Below are positions 1 through 10,950 of a stretch of DNA of 64,000 bases, piece by piece. The translations under genes and the position numbers were made by a program. Source of the stretch: Cafeteria roenbergensis (Eukaryota; Sar; Bigyra; Bicosoecida; Cafeteriaceae); the NCBI GenBank assembly GCA_008330645.1, contig VLTN01000081.1, forward strand, positions 1 through 64,000, in the 5' to 3' direction. Each line of letters starts with the position of its first letter. Positions within the stretch are counted from its first letter, which is position 1. The notes below the pieces were generated by a model. It made no database searches, was not told the origin of the DNA, and worked only from the letters and a program-made list of their open reading frames with translations.

Positions 1-38
1 CCCGCTCGCTCACAAAGTTGCCGCACGGGCCGTCGCAG

Positions 39-1924
39 GAACGTCTTGCCCGCGTCCGCGAGGTGATCAAGCGCATGGGGCTGGCCAAGGTGGCGCACAC
101 GCGCGTCGGGACGGACATGGAGAGGGGGCTGTCGGGAGGCGAACGCAAGCGGCTCAACGTTGCGCAGGAGCTGCTCACGGATCCCGCTGTCCTTCTGGCC
201 GACGGTAAGACTCCCTGCTCGCGCCCTGCTCGACGCACCCAGGCGTGGCGGCGCTCGCTGTACAGCAACGCGCTTGCCACACACCCTCCACAAGGCAACA
301 GGAGCTCCCTCGCTGTCGGTCAACTGCCGCTCCTCCACACGCAGAGCCGACGTCTGGTCTGGACCACGTGGCGGCCCTGTCGCTCGCTGACGTGTTTGCC
401 GAACTCGCAGCAGCTGGCCGCACCGTCGTTGCTACCATCCACCAGCCCAGCTCGAGGCTGTTTCGTCGGTTCACAACATGCTGCGTGCTTGCTGAAGGCC
501 GGCTGGTGTACTGCGGGCCTGCGTCGGCGATTTCGGCGTACATGGAGTCTCCACCGATCGAACGTCCGTGCCCTCCGCACTACAACATTGCCGACCATGT
601 GCTTGAGGTGGTTCAGTCAGTGGATCCCGCGGACCTGGAAGCTGCGTGGGAAGCCGCATCGACACGCGGCAGCGGCGCGCCGATGGCTTGGAGAACCAAA
701 GCTCCCCCCCTGCAGCAGGCAAGTAGCAGGCCGGGAGCCGCCTCTCGGCGCGAGCTGCCGACGCCTGGCCCCGCTGCCGTGGCAGGTGGCAAGAAACCTG
801 CCCCAAGCGAAAGTGAAGCTGCTCCCGGGCCCGCCTCCTCCACGCGGGGAGCCACTGGGACAACGCCTGCAACCTGCCGCTCGAGCAGTCTTGCGAGTAG
901 CATGGATGTCTTGGCGTCAAAGGCGGCTCACCGAAGCCAGGCGACCCCAGACGCTCTGCAGGGAGGGAGGAGCCTTCCGCTGGCGTCGGCGGCAACACGC
1001 AAAGCAGAGGCCGCACTCGAGAGCTTGGTGCCAGCCAGCCCCGAGCCGCCAGCCTGCATCCGGTCGTGCGGGAGCGACCCGCGCTGGCCGACGAGCTGGT
1101 GCCAGCAGTTTTGTGCTCTGACGTCTAGGGCGCTGCGCACTTCCAACGGCTCCGTCCTGACGTGGTACATGTTCGTGCAGCACGTCTGCACCGTCGTTGT
1201 GGCCTCTGCGGTGTGGTGGAGGCTGCACCTCGGCGCCGGTGCGATTCAGGACAGGCTGGGCGTTCTGACCTTCTTCGTGATGTACGTGGGTTTCATCACG
1301 GCGTTTTCGGCTCTCACAACGTTTCCGGCAGAGCGGGACGTTCTGCGCAGGGAGCGCCAGTCTGGAGCGTACCGCCTTTCGGCATACTATCTCGCCCGGT
1401 GCGCCGCCGACATCCCCATCAGCTGCGTATACCCACTGCTCGTCTGCGGCACCATCTACTGGACAACGGGCTTGAGAGGTGACGCAGGCGCGTTTTTCGC
1501 CTTCCTGGGGGCGGTTCTGCTGGTTGCACAGGTGGCGCAGGCGCTGGGCACCCTGATATCGGCGGCCGTGCTGGACATATCTCGCGCAGTCACTCTGGCC
1601 ACCGCAACAATGTTCTCATTCATGCTCACGTCGGGGCTCTACAGTACCGAGGTCCCTCCAGGGTTTGACTGGATCAAGTACATCGGCTTCACGACCTACG
1701 GCTACAGCATCACTGTGTTCATCGAATTCCCGCCGGCAGCCTCCTTTGAGTGCGGGTCGCAGGACAGCGGCTTCGCGGGCCTTTCCTGCCCGGTTTCCGG
1801 TTCTGATGTCCGGGGTGCGGTGAAGCCTCTCTTCGATTCCTCGACGCCAGCCATCGTGGTGTTGGTGGTGATGTTCTTCGTCTTCCGTGTCCTCGGGTAT
1901 GTCGCGTTGCGTGCGAACGCTTGA
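39..1924 (+). CDS. ABC transporter, ABCG (WHITE/BCRP-type) half-transporter, 5' end outside window
   Basis: ATP-driven membrane exporter of the ABCG type (nucleotide-binding domain first, then six membrane helices); members move lipids, sterols, pigments or drugs. Exons 39-204 and 345-1924 are joined across a 140-bp GTAAGA...CAG intron that splits the Walker B/D-loop motif DEPTSGLD, which the join restores exactly. Also visible are the signature LSGGERKR, the H-loop TIHQPSS, a poorly conserved linker, then about six hydrophobic segments ending near the C-terminus. Walker A and the Q-loop lie left of the window. The sequence before base 39 ends GTCGCAG and looks like an acceptor, so I start the exon there, although the frame stays open to base 3. 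The substrate cannot be told from the sequence. The family call is secure. Confidence 0.93.
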
Positions 1925-2232
1925 TCCGGCTGCTTCGTTGCCAGCCAGGTCGGCGTGTTCGGCTTGCAGTAGTGTGGCGCGGCGCCGTCGGCGAGAGTGC
2001 CGACAAGCAACCAAACGAGCGATGGTACACCGTTTCGCGCCCGGCCTTGCACCACAAGGCTTGCGAGGGTGTTGCACAGCGGCGGCAGCCTGCGCCGGGC
2101 TCTGCAACTGCAGAGCAACACCCGCAGTTCAAAACTGCACGCTGCGACACCAGCGCGCCGCCCCCCCCCTCCCCGGGCGCCAGCGCGTCGGCCCAGGCGC
2201 GTGGGACCTGCACTCAAAGGGCCCAGTCGCTC
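1925..2232. other. intergenic, no gene seen
   Basis: Gap between two same-strand genes. The frame of the downstream gene happens to be open through here, but its first in-frame ATG is at 2233 and the upstream translation is basic low-complexity sequence. A short C-run lies at about 2161-2169. No promoter motif was recognised. Confidence 0.5.
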
Positions 2233-5200
2233 ATGTCCGGGGAGCCGCGCCGGCTCAACGCGTTCGACTTGGTCAGCGACGACGAGTCCGAGGACCGGCA
2301 GCCTTGGGCGAGCCTGGGCAGGGAGACTCCGACTGGGCTCTCTTCCGCGGAGGACGGGCCGTCCGAAGCCAAGCGCCCCTCTGCAAGCGACGGGAATCCC
2401 TTCGAGGGGTCCTCGGACGACGGCTCGGTTGCATCCATCGGCTTGCCAAGGCGCCCTGTGCAGCCGGCTGGTGCTAGATCTGGCCTCGGCGTCTCCGAGG
2501 TGGATTCGGTTCCCGGGTCCGCAGGGCGGCGTCCGAACTGGGCATCGGGCGGGAGGCCCTCGACCGGGCCGGCGGCCCCACGGAGGGCGGCTGTCGCGAG
2601 CGCGACCGCGACTGCTGCCGGCTCTGCAAAGGATGGCGGCAAGCCTCCCACCAGCAGCAGGCCTGCCGCCCACGCCTCGCCTGCGGCAGGGGCGGCGCGT
2701 TTGGACAACGCCTCATTCGTGGGCGCGGCTTCGGGAGGGCAGTCACCGACCCTTCGTGAGCTCGGGAGCCTGCTGCTTGCGGAGCGGCGGCAGAGCGATG
2801 CCTTGCGGGAGCGCGCGGCAAGAGACGCAGACGCCTTGGCCGAGGAGCAGCAGGCCGTCATCGAGCAGCTGGTGAGCCAGCTGGGGCAGCTGCGGCTCCG
2901 GCTGGAGCAGGCGCAGCAGCAGCGAGGGACACCAAGCAGGCGCTCAGCGGTCAGCAGCACGACGCACACACCTTCGCGCGTCGGCGCAGGCGGTGCAGGC
3001 GGTGCAGGCGGCGCTGGAGGTGGCCATGGCGGAGGCGGTGGAGGCGCCGGAGGCGGCGGCGGGTCCAGTGGCAGCAGCGACGACTTCTCTCCCGACCGGC
3101 CAGACGCCAGGGCGTGGCGTCAGCGTGCCGAAGCGGCGCGGACGGAGGCAGCCTCGTACTGGGCAGCTCTCTCCGACGTGCGCACTCGCCTGTCAGCGGT
3201 GGAGGCTGCCGCCCACGAGCTGGCTGAGGAAAAGTCGGCTCTCGAGGAGACGGTGCAGGATCTGCAGACCGCGTCGGCGGACCTGTCGGCCGCGCTGGAG
3301 AGAGAGAGAGCGAGCGCTGCAGGGGCGTCGGGGAAGCACGAGGCGTCTCAGAGGGAGCTCCGGCGGCTCGAGGCGGAGGCCAAGACCGCCAGGGAGGAGG
3401 CCGGCAGAGCCACAGCGGCAGCTCGCCGGGAGGCCCGGGACGCCGCAGCGGCGCGCGGCGAGGCAGCCAGGCTGAAGGCGCAAGCGGAGCGGGCGCAGGC
3501 GGAGGCCGACCAGCGAGTCAGAGACGCCACGGCGGCAGCGGAGTTGGCCGCTGCCCGCGCAGCGTCTGACGCGAGCGGAGCGGTTTCGCGTGAGCTGTCG
3601 CGCGCGCGAGCGGATGTGGACGCAGCCCGGCGGGACGCTGAAGAGGCGCGCGCACAGGCACGGAGCGCCAACGACGCCGCGGCCACTGCGGAGCTGGATG
3701 CCGCGGAGGCACGGGACGCCGCTGCAGCCGCAGAGACGGAGGCCGATGCAGTGCGCACGCGGCTTGAAGCGCGTCTTCAGGATGCCGCGCGGGCGCAGGC
3801 GGAGGCGGAGGCGGACTCCGTGGCTGCAGCTGCGGAGCTGGAGGCGGCTCGGAAGGAGGCGGCGACTGCTGCGGCAGAGCTGGCCGCAGCCCGGGACGCG
3901 GCGGAGCGTCGCGCGGAGGCGGCGGAGGCGGCCCAGGCAGACGCCGAGTCGCGGGTGGGGCAGTCACTGGCGGAGGCGGAGGCGGCTCGGGACGCGGCGG
4001 AGCGTCGCGCGGAGGCGGCGCGGACGGAGCTGGATGCGGCTCGGAAGGAGGCGGCGACTGCAGCGGCAGAGCTGGCCGCAGCCCGGGACGCGGCGGAGCG
4101 TCGCGCGGAGGCGGCGGAGGCGGCCCAGGCAGACGCCGAGTCGCGGGTGGGGCAGTCGCTGGCGGAGGCGGAGGCGGCTCGGGAGGCGGCGGAGCGTCGC
4201 GCGGAGGCGGCGCGGACGGAGCTGGATGCGGCTCGGAAGGAGGCGACGACTGCAGCGGCAGAGCTGGCCGCAGCCCGGGACGCGGCGGAGCGTCGCGCGG
4301 AGGCGGCGCGGACGGAGCTGGATGCGGCTCGGAAGGAGGCGGCGACTGCAGCGGCAGAGCTGGCCGCAGCCCGGGACGCGGCGGAGCGTCGCGCGGAGGC
4401 GGCGGAGGCGGCCCAGGCAGACGCCGAGTCGCGGGTGGGGCAGTCACTGGCGGAGGCGGAGGCGGCTCGGGACGCGGCGGAGCGTCGCGCGGAGGCGGCG
4501 CGGACGGAGCTGGATGCGGCTCGGAAGGAGGCGGCGACTGCAGCGGCAGAGCTGGCCGCAGCCCGGGACGCGGCGGAGCGTCGCGCGGAGGCGGCGGAGG
4601 CGGCCCAGGCAGACGCCGAGTCGCGGGTGGGGCAGTCGCTGGCGGAGGCGGAGGCGGCTCGGGACGCGGCGGAGCGTCGCGCGGAGGCGGCGCGGACGGA
4701 GCTGGATGCGGCTCGGAAGGAGGCGGCGACTGCAGCGGCAGAGCTGGCCGCAGCCCGGGACGCGGCGGAGCGTCGCGCGGAGGCGGCAGAAGCGGCCCAG
4801 GCAGACGCCGAGTCGCGGGTGGGGCAGTCACTGGCGGAAGCGGAGGCGGCTCGGGACGCGGCGGAGCGTCGTGCGGAGGCGGCGCGGACGGAGCTGGATG
4901 CGGCTCGGAAGGAGGCGGCGACTGCAGCGGCAGAGCTGGCCGCTGCCCGGGACGCGGCGGAGCGTCGCGCGGAGGCGGCGGAGGCGGCCCAGGCAGACGC
5001 CGAGTCGCGGGTGGGGCAGTCACTGGCGGAGGCGGAGGCGGCTCGGGACGCGGCGGAGCGTCGCGCGGAGGAGGCGGAGCGCGGGATCGTAGCCCTGCAG
5101 CGCACTGCCCGCAAGGCGACCGCCGCTGCGAAGCGGTGGCGTGAGGACGCCGAGACAGTGTCGACCGCTCTGACGACGGCCCGGGAGAAGGGCGCGGTCG

Positions 5201-8200
5201 CCGAGCGCCAGCTGCAGGCAGCGCGGGCAGAGCTCGCGAGGGCGCGGTCGGATGTGGAGGGCGCCGGGTCACGCGAGCAGGCCGCGGCCTTGCGCGAGCG
5301 GGAGCTGCAGGAGGAGGTGGAGGGGGTGAAAGCGGCGCTGGGCGAGGCAGAGGAGCGCGCGGCGACGGCGGAGGCGGCTCTGGCGGTGGCGCGGGAGCTT
5401 GCCGCGGCAAAGGACGCGGAGGAGAGCGACGCCGCGGCCAGCGCTGTCAGGAGGGCGGAGGCGGCGGCGGAAGCGGCATCGCAGCGTGCAGAGGCCGCGG
5501 AGGGCGAGGCGAGAGCGGCGCTTGAGGCGATGCGGAGCTTGCAGGCGGCAGTGTCCAGGGCGTCGGAGCAGCTGGTGCGGGCGAGAGCGGAGCGCGACGA
5601 GGCCAGCGGTGCTGCGGCGAGGTCTGAGAGCGAGCTGGCCGGGGCCACTGAGAGGCTGAGGCTGGCCGAGGAGGCGGCCGAGGAGGCGGCAAGGGCCAGC
5701 CAGGCAGAGCTGAGGGAGGCTGCTGAGACTGCCTCGGCGTGGGAGGCCGAGGCAACAGCTCAGCGTGAGCGCGCGGAGCAGGCCGAGGCAGAGGCGGAGG
5801 AGGCAGAACGACGAAGCGTCGCCCTCTCTGCTGCAGCCAGCACCCGCGCGCCGCCCCCGCGGACCGCGTCCTCGTCAGTCCAGACGGATCTCACGACAGC
5901 CCGCCTGCGGGCGGCTGAGAGGGACAGCTTCAGAGTGCGCGACAGACTCACCGCCGCAGAGTCCGAGGCGGACGCCTTGGCGTCCCAGCGAGACGCCGCC
6001 ACGGACGAGGCCAACGCCGCTCTCGCCCAAGCGAACTCCGCCCGCGAGCAGCTGGCCGCCGCGCGGGCAGCGGTGGAGGCGCAGGAGCTCAGGCTAGCCG
6101 CGTTCAGGACGGGCGGACGGCTGGATGCCGGCGACGGACGAGACCCTCCCGGCTTCAGCAGAGCCGTGGTGAGTGAGTCCGTTGAGCCTGCCGCGTCCAC
6201 GCCCGCGGTGCGGCGCGCAGAGGCCGGTGTGCAGACTGCAGCGGATGCCAGCCACCAGGCCGCCAGCGCAGCAACTGGGAGGGGCCCCGCGCCTGCCCCG
6301 CAGCGCGAAACCGCTGCACCCGCAGCACCGGCGGAGGCGCCCGCCGTCACCACCACGGCTGCCCGCGCATCGTCCGAGGCCGGCGCAGGCGCCGACGCGA
6401 GCGCAGTGCCAGGCGGCGACGCGCAGCGAGCCCTCGAGGCGGCAAGGGTGGCCCAGGCCGCGGCGGAGCGGTGGCTTGGGCACGCGGAGGCCGCGCAGCG
6501 TGCGGCCGCGCAGGCTGAAGCGGCAGCGGCGGCAGCCGAGGCTTTCGGCGGCGAGACTGGCCGAGAGCTCGCAGAACTGGAAGCGGCGATCAGAGGCAGG
6601 GGCCGCGATGCGGCCGCCCCCCGTGCGCCGCACCTGCGCGGTCGAGCCCGCGGTCGCGGCGACGCGGCGGGCTCGTCGGTGGCTGCGGCCACAGCGGACC
6701 CGTCAGCCGACGCGGCCGCCGATGGCTCTCCGTCCACGGGCCTTCAGAGCGCTGCCCGCTCTTTGCTGGCAGGACTCGAAGACGCCCGCATGGCCGCAGA
6801 GCTGATCCTGCCGGAGGCGGAGCGCATTGTCAGGAACAGACCCGATTCGGGCGCGGACGACCAGCGCCCGCACTCCACCGCAGCGACGGCAGTCACGCCC
6901 GCGGACGCCGCTAGGCACCTCCGCTGGGCGACCCCTGCCTCCACGGCGGACCCGAGCGCTGCCCGCTTCGCGACCCCATCCCACCTGGCGGGGTCGGGAG
7001 CGACGCCGCACTCCACGCCCGGGGACCCGCGGCCAGCAGAGCCGTCGGCAGAGCGGCGCGGTCCCGGCCGAGGCATGTCCGCCTCCGCCGCCATGGTGTG
7101 GGAGCACCCACGCTCCGCGTCGCCGATGGGCCGGTCTGAGCCACCCACAGGCCAGCGCGGCGGCCCATCAGACAGGGGTTCGGCGGCCAGGCCTCAGCGG
7201 GAGGAGCCGGGAGCGGCAGCCGCTTCGGTGCCGTGGCCACGCCCAGCCGACGCTGCGTTCGCGCACGTGCACGAGGTTGTCGAGGAGGAGAGCTGCGGCA
7301 GCGCGGAAGACGCTGGCGGCGAGCGCGGCAGCATTGCGGAGGAGGATTTGGGCGACGACGACGACGCCGTGGGGACTACCAACTCCCGGCGAGACGACGG
7401 CACTGGGCGCCTCGCGGACGGCCTGGACAGGCGCCGGAGCAGTCGAGGGCGGCATCGCCGGTCAGTCGACGCCCCGGCTGCTGCGTCGTCGGCGTTCGGC
7501 GCGAGCGGCAACGAGACCATCCGCGCGCTCGCAGGCGCGCTGGCTGCCTTTGCATCGGCTGCGGCCGCCAGCGGCGGCGGCGGGTCAGCTGGTCGCGGCC
7601 GACGAGCAACTGTCTCTCCCCAGTCCAGCCGGCATCACTCCCGCTCCCGGCGCCAGGGCAGCAGCTCGCGGCGGGAGCCGGAGGCGGAGTTCTCTGGCCA
7701 CGGCGTCGAGTACGACCCGCATGGCCGGGCGGACACAGGCGCCGCGAACGCTCGTGACGGTCCCAGGCACGCCGAGGCGCGCGTCGCTCGGGGCGGCAGC
7801 GGCAGGCAGCGGGCGTTGGACTCAGCCGACCGCCGCGCGGCCGACGCGGACCGAGACCTGGTCCGCTCTGAGAGGCGCCACAGGAGCAGGGGCGACGGGC
7901 GGATCTCGTCGCACCGAATCGTGGTGCCAGGTGGTGTCAGCGGATCCGGCGGCGCTCGCAGCGGCGGCGGCGGCGGCTTCGAGCTCACCCTGGAGGCGAC
8001 TTTCGACGTCGATCCGCGGTGGCACGCTGGTAGACACCGGTCAAGCAGGGCAGCGGGCCGCGACCGGCGCCACCGCAGCGGACGGCGCCGCTCCCCCACG
8101 GGCCGGGAACACCGTGAGAGCGCCCCGCGTGAGGTCGGGCAAGAGCAGGCGGAGCGCGCGGCTGCGTCCGCGTGGCGCAGCGGCGCAGCCAACGAGCCCC

Positions 8201-8604
8201 CAGCGCAGCCGCTGCGCCCTGGTCCGACCGACCGCGGTGTCCAGGCTTCAGCGCCGGCCTCGCGCACGCCGGGAGCGGTGCCGGTCAAGGGGCCTCGCGA
8301 CTCGACAGGGCTGCCAAAGGCGGCGGCCACCCCGCAGTGGAGCGGCTTGCTGGGCCGGACCAGCCGCGCAACTCCCGACCCGGCTCTGCCCTCCAGCGCG
8401 GTGGACATGTCCACTCCACCCATCCCCGAGGTGGGGCCTTCGTCCGCCAGTGGGTCGTCCAGGGCGCCTGCTGCAAGGCTGCGGGAGGCGGACCTGTTCG
8501 CTGCCTCAGGCACGAGTGGCCGGGTTCGCGAGCGCCAAGCTCCGGGCGGAAAGGTGCCGGCGCCCGCGAGTAAGCTAGGGTCTGGGGTGCCTCAGTGGGC
8601 GTGA
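2233..8604 (+). CDS. large coiled-coil protein with a tandem 64-residue repeat, function unknown
   Basis: Uninterrupted 2,123-residue reading frame from the first in-frame ATG (2233). Layout: an acidic/Ser-rich N-terminus; a short helix rich in Glu, Arg and Gln; a Gly-rich stretch (about residues 250-280); a very long Ala/Glu/Arg-rich coiled coil (about residues 290-1300); and a disordered, Arg/Ser/Gly-rich C-terminal third. The coiled coil contains a near-perfect tandem array (separate entry). The heptad-like spacing of Ala and charged residues supports an extended rod, as in centrosomal, basal-body or cytoskeletal linker proteins, but no named domain is visible, so the function is not assigned. 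Such composition attracts spurious database matches to bacterial and myosin-like coiled coils. Expression of the whole frame is inferred from its continuity and compositional consistency. Confidence 0.75.
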   Translation: MSGEPRRLNAFDLVSDDESEDRQPWASLGRETPTGLSSAEDGPSEAKRPSASDGNPFEGSSDDGSVASIGLPRRPVQPAGARSGLGVSEVDSVPGSAGRRPNWASGGRPSTGPAAPRRAAVASATATAAGSAKDGGKPPTSSRPAAHASPAAGAARLDNASFVGAASGGQSPTLRELGSLLLAERRQSDALRERAARDADALAEEQQAVIEQLVSQLGQLRLRLEQAQQQRGTPSRRSAVSSTTHTPSRVGAGGAGGAGGAGGGHGGGGGGAGGGGGSSGSSDDFSPDRPDARAWRQRAEAARTEAASYWAALSDVRTRLSAVEAAAHELAEEKSALEETVQDLQTASADLSAALERERASAAGASGKHEASQRELRRLEAEAKTAREEAGRATAAARREARDAAAARGEAARLKAQAERAQAEADQRVRDATAAAELAAARAASDASGAVSRELSRARADVDAARRDAEEARAQARSANDAAATAELDAAEARDAAAAAETEADAVRTRLEARLQDAARAQAEAEADSVAAAAELEAARKEAATAAAELAAARDAAERRAEAAEAAQADAESRVGQSLAEAEAARDAAERRAEAARTELDAARKEAATAAAELAAARDAAERRAEAAEAAQADAESRVGQSLAEAEAAREAAERRAEAARTELDAARKEATTAAAELAAARDAAERRAEAARTELDAARKEAATAAAELAAARDAAERRAEAAEAAQADAESRVGQSLAEAEAARDAAERRAEAARTELDAARKEAATAAAELAAARDAAERRAEAAEAAQADAESRVGQSLAEAEAARDAAERRAEAARTELDAARKEAATAAAELAAARDAAERRAEAAEAAQADAESRVGQSLAEAEAARDAAERRAEAARTELDAARKEAATAAAELAAARDAAERRAEAAEAAQADAESRVGQSLAEAEAARDAAERRAEEAERGIVALQRTARKATAAAKRWREDAETVSTALTTAREKGAVAERQLQAARAELARARSDVEGAGSREQAAALRERELQEEVEGVKAALGEAEERAATAEAALAVARELAAAKDAEESDAAASAVRRAEAAAEAASQRAEAAEGEARAALEAMRSLQAAVSRASEQLVRARAERDEASGAAARSESELAGATERLRLAEEAAEEAARASQAELREAAETASAWEAEATAQRERAEQAEAEAEEAERRSVALSAAASTRAPPPRTASSSVQTDLTTARLRAAERDSFRVRDRLTAAESEADALASQRDAATDEANAALAQANSAREQLAAARAAVEAQELRLAAFRTGGRLDAGDGRDPPGFSRAVVSESVEPAASTPAVRRAEAGVQTAADASHQAASAATGRGPAPAPQRETAAPAAPAEAPAVTTTAARASSEAGAGADASAVPGGDAQRALEAARVAQAAAERWLGHAEAAQRAAAQAEAAAAAAEAFGGETGRELAELEAAIRGRGRDAAAPRAPHLRGRARGRGDAAGSSVAAATADPSADAAADGSPSTGLQSAARSLLAGLEDARMAAELILPEAERIVRNRPDSGADDQRPHSTAATAVTPADAARHLRWATPASTADPSAARFATPSHLAGSGATPHSTPGDPRPAEPSAERRGPGRGMSASAAMVWEHPRSASPMGRSEPPTGQRGGPSDRGSAARPQREEPGAAAASVPWPRPADAAFAHVHEVVEEESCGSAEDAGGERGSIAEEDLGDDDDAVGTTNSRRDDGTGRLADGLDRRRSSRGRHRRSVDAPAAASSAFGASGNETIRALAGALAAFASAAAASGGGGSAGRGRRATVSPQSSRHHSRSRRQGSSSRREPEAEFSGHGVEYDPHGRADTGAANARDGPRHAEARVARGGSGRQRALDSADRRAADADRDLVRSERRHRSRGDGRISSHRIVVPGGVSGSGGARSGGGGGFELTLEATFDVDPRWHAGRHRSSRAAGRDRRHRSGRRRSPTGREHRESAPREVGQEQAERAAASAWRSGAANEPPAQPLRPGPTDRGVQASAPASRTPGAVPVKGPRDSTGLPKAAATPQWSGLLGRTSRATPDPALPSSAVDMSTPPIPEVGPSSASGSSRAPAARLREADLFAASGTSGRVRERQAPGGKVPAPASKLGSGVPQWA
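3841..5070 (+). repeat. in-frame tandem repeat, 192-bp unit (64 residues), six units plus one 96-bp half unit
   Basis: The marker GCTCGGAAGGAGGCG recurs at 3847, 4039, 4231, 4327, 4519, 4711 and 4903, giving spacings of 192, 192, 96, 192, 192 and 192 bp. Copies are nearly identical at the DNA level, with a few silent or single-base differences. Each unit has two 32-residue halves sharing the core AARDAAERRAEAA. The single half unit (about 4231-4326) joins the start of one half to the end of the other through that core, as unequal exchange would produce. Confidence 0.93.
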
Positions 8605-8685
8605 TGTGCACGGGGAATGTTGGCTTTCGTTGGATTGGTCACATTGGAACTTGCGTGGCACGGTCGGCGCTCTGCGCAATGCTTG

Positions 8686-8729
<44 letters not shown>

Positions 8730-8922
8730 CTGCGTCTCGCATCAAGTCGGATGCCACCAGTTTGCCGTTGGAGAGGGAGAGAGATGCACAGCGCGCGCGA
8801 CACTTGAAGTGTCGGTGGAAGGAGGGTGCGCGGCGTTTGCGCAGCAAAAGATGGGGTTCGGGAGCCAGACACAGACACACAGCTGGCCTCCGCGACGGGA
8901 TTGCTCCCCGTGCGTCACAGAG
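8605..8922. other. convergent 3' intergenic region
   Basis: Separates the 3' ends of the coiled-coil gene (+) and ALG10 (-). It holds a TGCC microsatellite and otherwise unremarkable sequence. Short frames here encode only repeated Ala-Cys-Leu-Pro and are not genes. Confidence 0.6.
8684..8730 (+). repeat. (TGCC)n microsatellite, about 11 copies
   Basis: Uninterrupted TGCC units seen directly, in the convergent intergenic region. The same tetranucleotide occurs in introns at 18813 and 22657. Confidence 0.97.
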
Positions 8923-10950
8923 TCACCACACCAAGCGCGCTGTCGAGCCATCCGCCAGTGTGTACGGGCGAGCAACGAAGACGAAGGCGACGCCGGATGA
9001 AACTCCGAGCAGCACCGCGACAACAAGCGCTCCCACGCCCCGCGCGGGCCGCGAGCCCCAGGTTGCCGCGGCTACTGGGGCGAGGAGTGCGACCAACGGG
9101 GTCCAGAATCGCGGCTCTACGAGCGGCGTGAAGCCCATGGCCAGAATTGAGGCCAGCACGATCGCGTCCGCCAGAGCCGCCGATCGAGCCACCGTGCCGC
9201 CTGCGCGCGACGACAAGACAAGCGCTGCCGTCGCGCCCGCTGCTGCGACGTACAGTGGGCCCAGCGCAAACCAGAGCCACTGCTTGTCGCCCAGCAGCCG
9301 CTTCCAAACAAGGGCCCCAATCCTCCCGCTGTTTTCCAGCAGGAATGGCTGCGACACTGTGCCACCGCCAGCCGCGAGGGATGCTGCGCCGCACAGGGCG
9401 ATGAGCAGCAGCGCCTGCGAGCCCCACGAACAGACGCGGGCGCCTCGCATCGGCGCAGCCTCGCTCTCCGCGTGGCTGTGGCCCTCGGCACCCACGCGCG
9501 CCCCGAGCTCCTCCAGCCGCTGCCCCACTTGCCGCGCAGTGCAGCCAAGGCAGCGGCCTGAGAGCCACTCCCAAGCCAGCCGCGCGCTCTGCAGCGGCGA
9601 GCGGGCACACAGGGGCAGCGCCAGCGCAGCAGCTGCGGCAGTCAGCGCATAGCCGGCATGGGCCGCATGCATCGTTGGGGTGTGATTGCTGCGTTCGCCC
9701 AGAGCGAGGCCGCCGCGGCCGGCCGCATGCGCCGCGACGCTGGCAAGCGCCGAGCCGTACGCAGCAACCTCGCGCCATACAGTGGGCAGCCCCCTCAAGG
9801 CGGCCAGTACGGCGCTCGGCAGCCCGGTCACGTCTTGCCCTGCCGCGGAGCTGGGCGGCCCAGCGCTGCACTGGGCGGCGACGTCGGTGTCGACGACACC
9901 GCTCGAGACGGGCGCCCCACGGCCACCGCGACGCTCTGAAGCCAGGGACAGCGCCACAGCTCTCTGTCTCAGCCTGCCGCTGAGGCTTGGGCTGCCGTTC
10001 GGGGCCGGACGTGAGACGCCGCCTCGGTCCTGCTCAGGCCGCCGAGCGGCGATCGAGCCCGGAGCCGAGACGGCAAGCACGCCAGGCCTGCGCGCATCAT
10101 GCAGCCGTCGAAGAACTGCCCCAGTGGCCACGGGCACCAGCCACACGGCGCTGGTCTGCCGGCAAGCAATGGCGGCCGCGCCAGCCAGGGCGGACGCCGC
10201 GACTTGCCAGCCGCGCAAGCCCGCCCTGCTCCCCACCCGCGGCAAGCTCAGCGCCAGAGACGCAAGCAAGGCTGCGTTGGCGGCGGAGTCTGCGGACCAC
10301 ACGCTCGAGCAGAAGGCGTGGACAGGCCATGCGGCAAAGAGCAGTCCCCCCCAGATGGCCGCGGAGGCCACGCCCCGGGACTCCCACCCAGACACCCTTC
10401 CGCCTGACGCATAGCTGAACAGCCTGGCCGCCGTCAGCGAGGCGAGGCCCACGGCGACGCCTCCTAGAGCAGCGGAAACGTAGCGCAAGCCTGAATTGCT
10501 GCACAGAGCACCGCCAGCCCCCAGCGCGTCCGCCGCCGCCGAGGCTGCCGCCGCTGCGAGGTAGGCCCCCGGGGGCGTCGTGATCTTCTGGTCCCATACG
10601 TCTGCGGCGCACACGGCGGCAGCCAGAGGGCCACGGGCACGCAGTCGCAAAAAGCGGGTGGCTCCTCGCTTGAGCCGCCTTTTGTTTCTGCGCCGCGCAG
10701 CTGTGCTCTCACCGAACCGGCCCTGGCAAAACGCCTGGGTCTGTGGAACATGAAACGCCTCGTCCTGCGGTGCGCCCGCGGCTGGCGATCAAGCGCCGGG
10801 TTTGCAGGCGGAGCCGGCGCTCACGCTTGAAGCCGCGATCGTTGCCTGCCTCACCATGAAAGGCTCGGGCACGGCCCTGTTGGCCGCAGCAGCAACGGCG
10901 GCGTACGCTAGGCCCGCGGCCAACGCCGCTGCTACGGGGACAAGGGCCAT
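8923..10950 (-). CDS. ALG10: dolichyl-phosphate-glucose alpha-1,2-glucosyltransferase ALG10 (DIE2)
   Basis: ER-membrane enzyme that adds the third, terminal alpha-1,2-glucose to the lipid-linked oligosaccharide Glc2Man9GlcNAc2, the last step before transfer to protein by oligosaccharyltransferase. Exons 10950-10855, 10764-10713 and 10601-8923 give 608 residues with consistent phases. The tiny second exon supplies the family motif DEAFHVPQTQAFCQ, and the third exon opens with VWDQKITTPPG, the ALG10 hallmark. Later hallmarks are GERSNHTPTMH (family form GDRSSHEAC), a degenerate FLLENSGR segment where the family has FLLADNRHY, LVEPRFW, and RPYTLADGS near the C-terminus. The protein is strongly hydrophobic with about 10-12 membrane segments. 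It is longer than the usual 420-480 residues because of a Ser/Gly-rich loop (about genomic 9800-10030). Start chosen at the ATG opening the hydrophobic MALVPVAAALAAG signal-anchor. Confidence 0.92.

Noticed and set aside
1921-2232. N-terminal extension of the coiled-coil frame to 1921
   Set aside because: It begins just at the stop of the ABCG gene without an ATG; the first in-frame ATG is 2233, followed by typical coding sequence.
3518-5648. Two minus-strand frames of about 620-630 residues opposite the coiled-coil array
   Set aside because: They are the antisense readings of the 192-bp repeat (Pro-rich and Ala/Ser-rich). The repeat length is a multiple of three, so any stop-free frame persists.
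8595-9000. Short frames encoding repeated Leu-Pro-Ala-Cys across the TGCC repeat
   Set aside because: Purely a translation of the microsatellite in an intergenic region.
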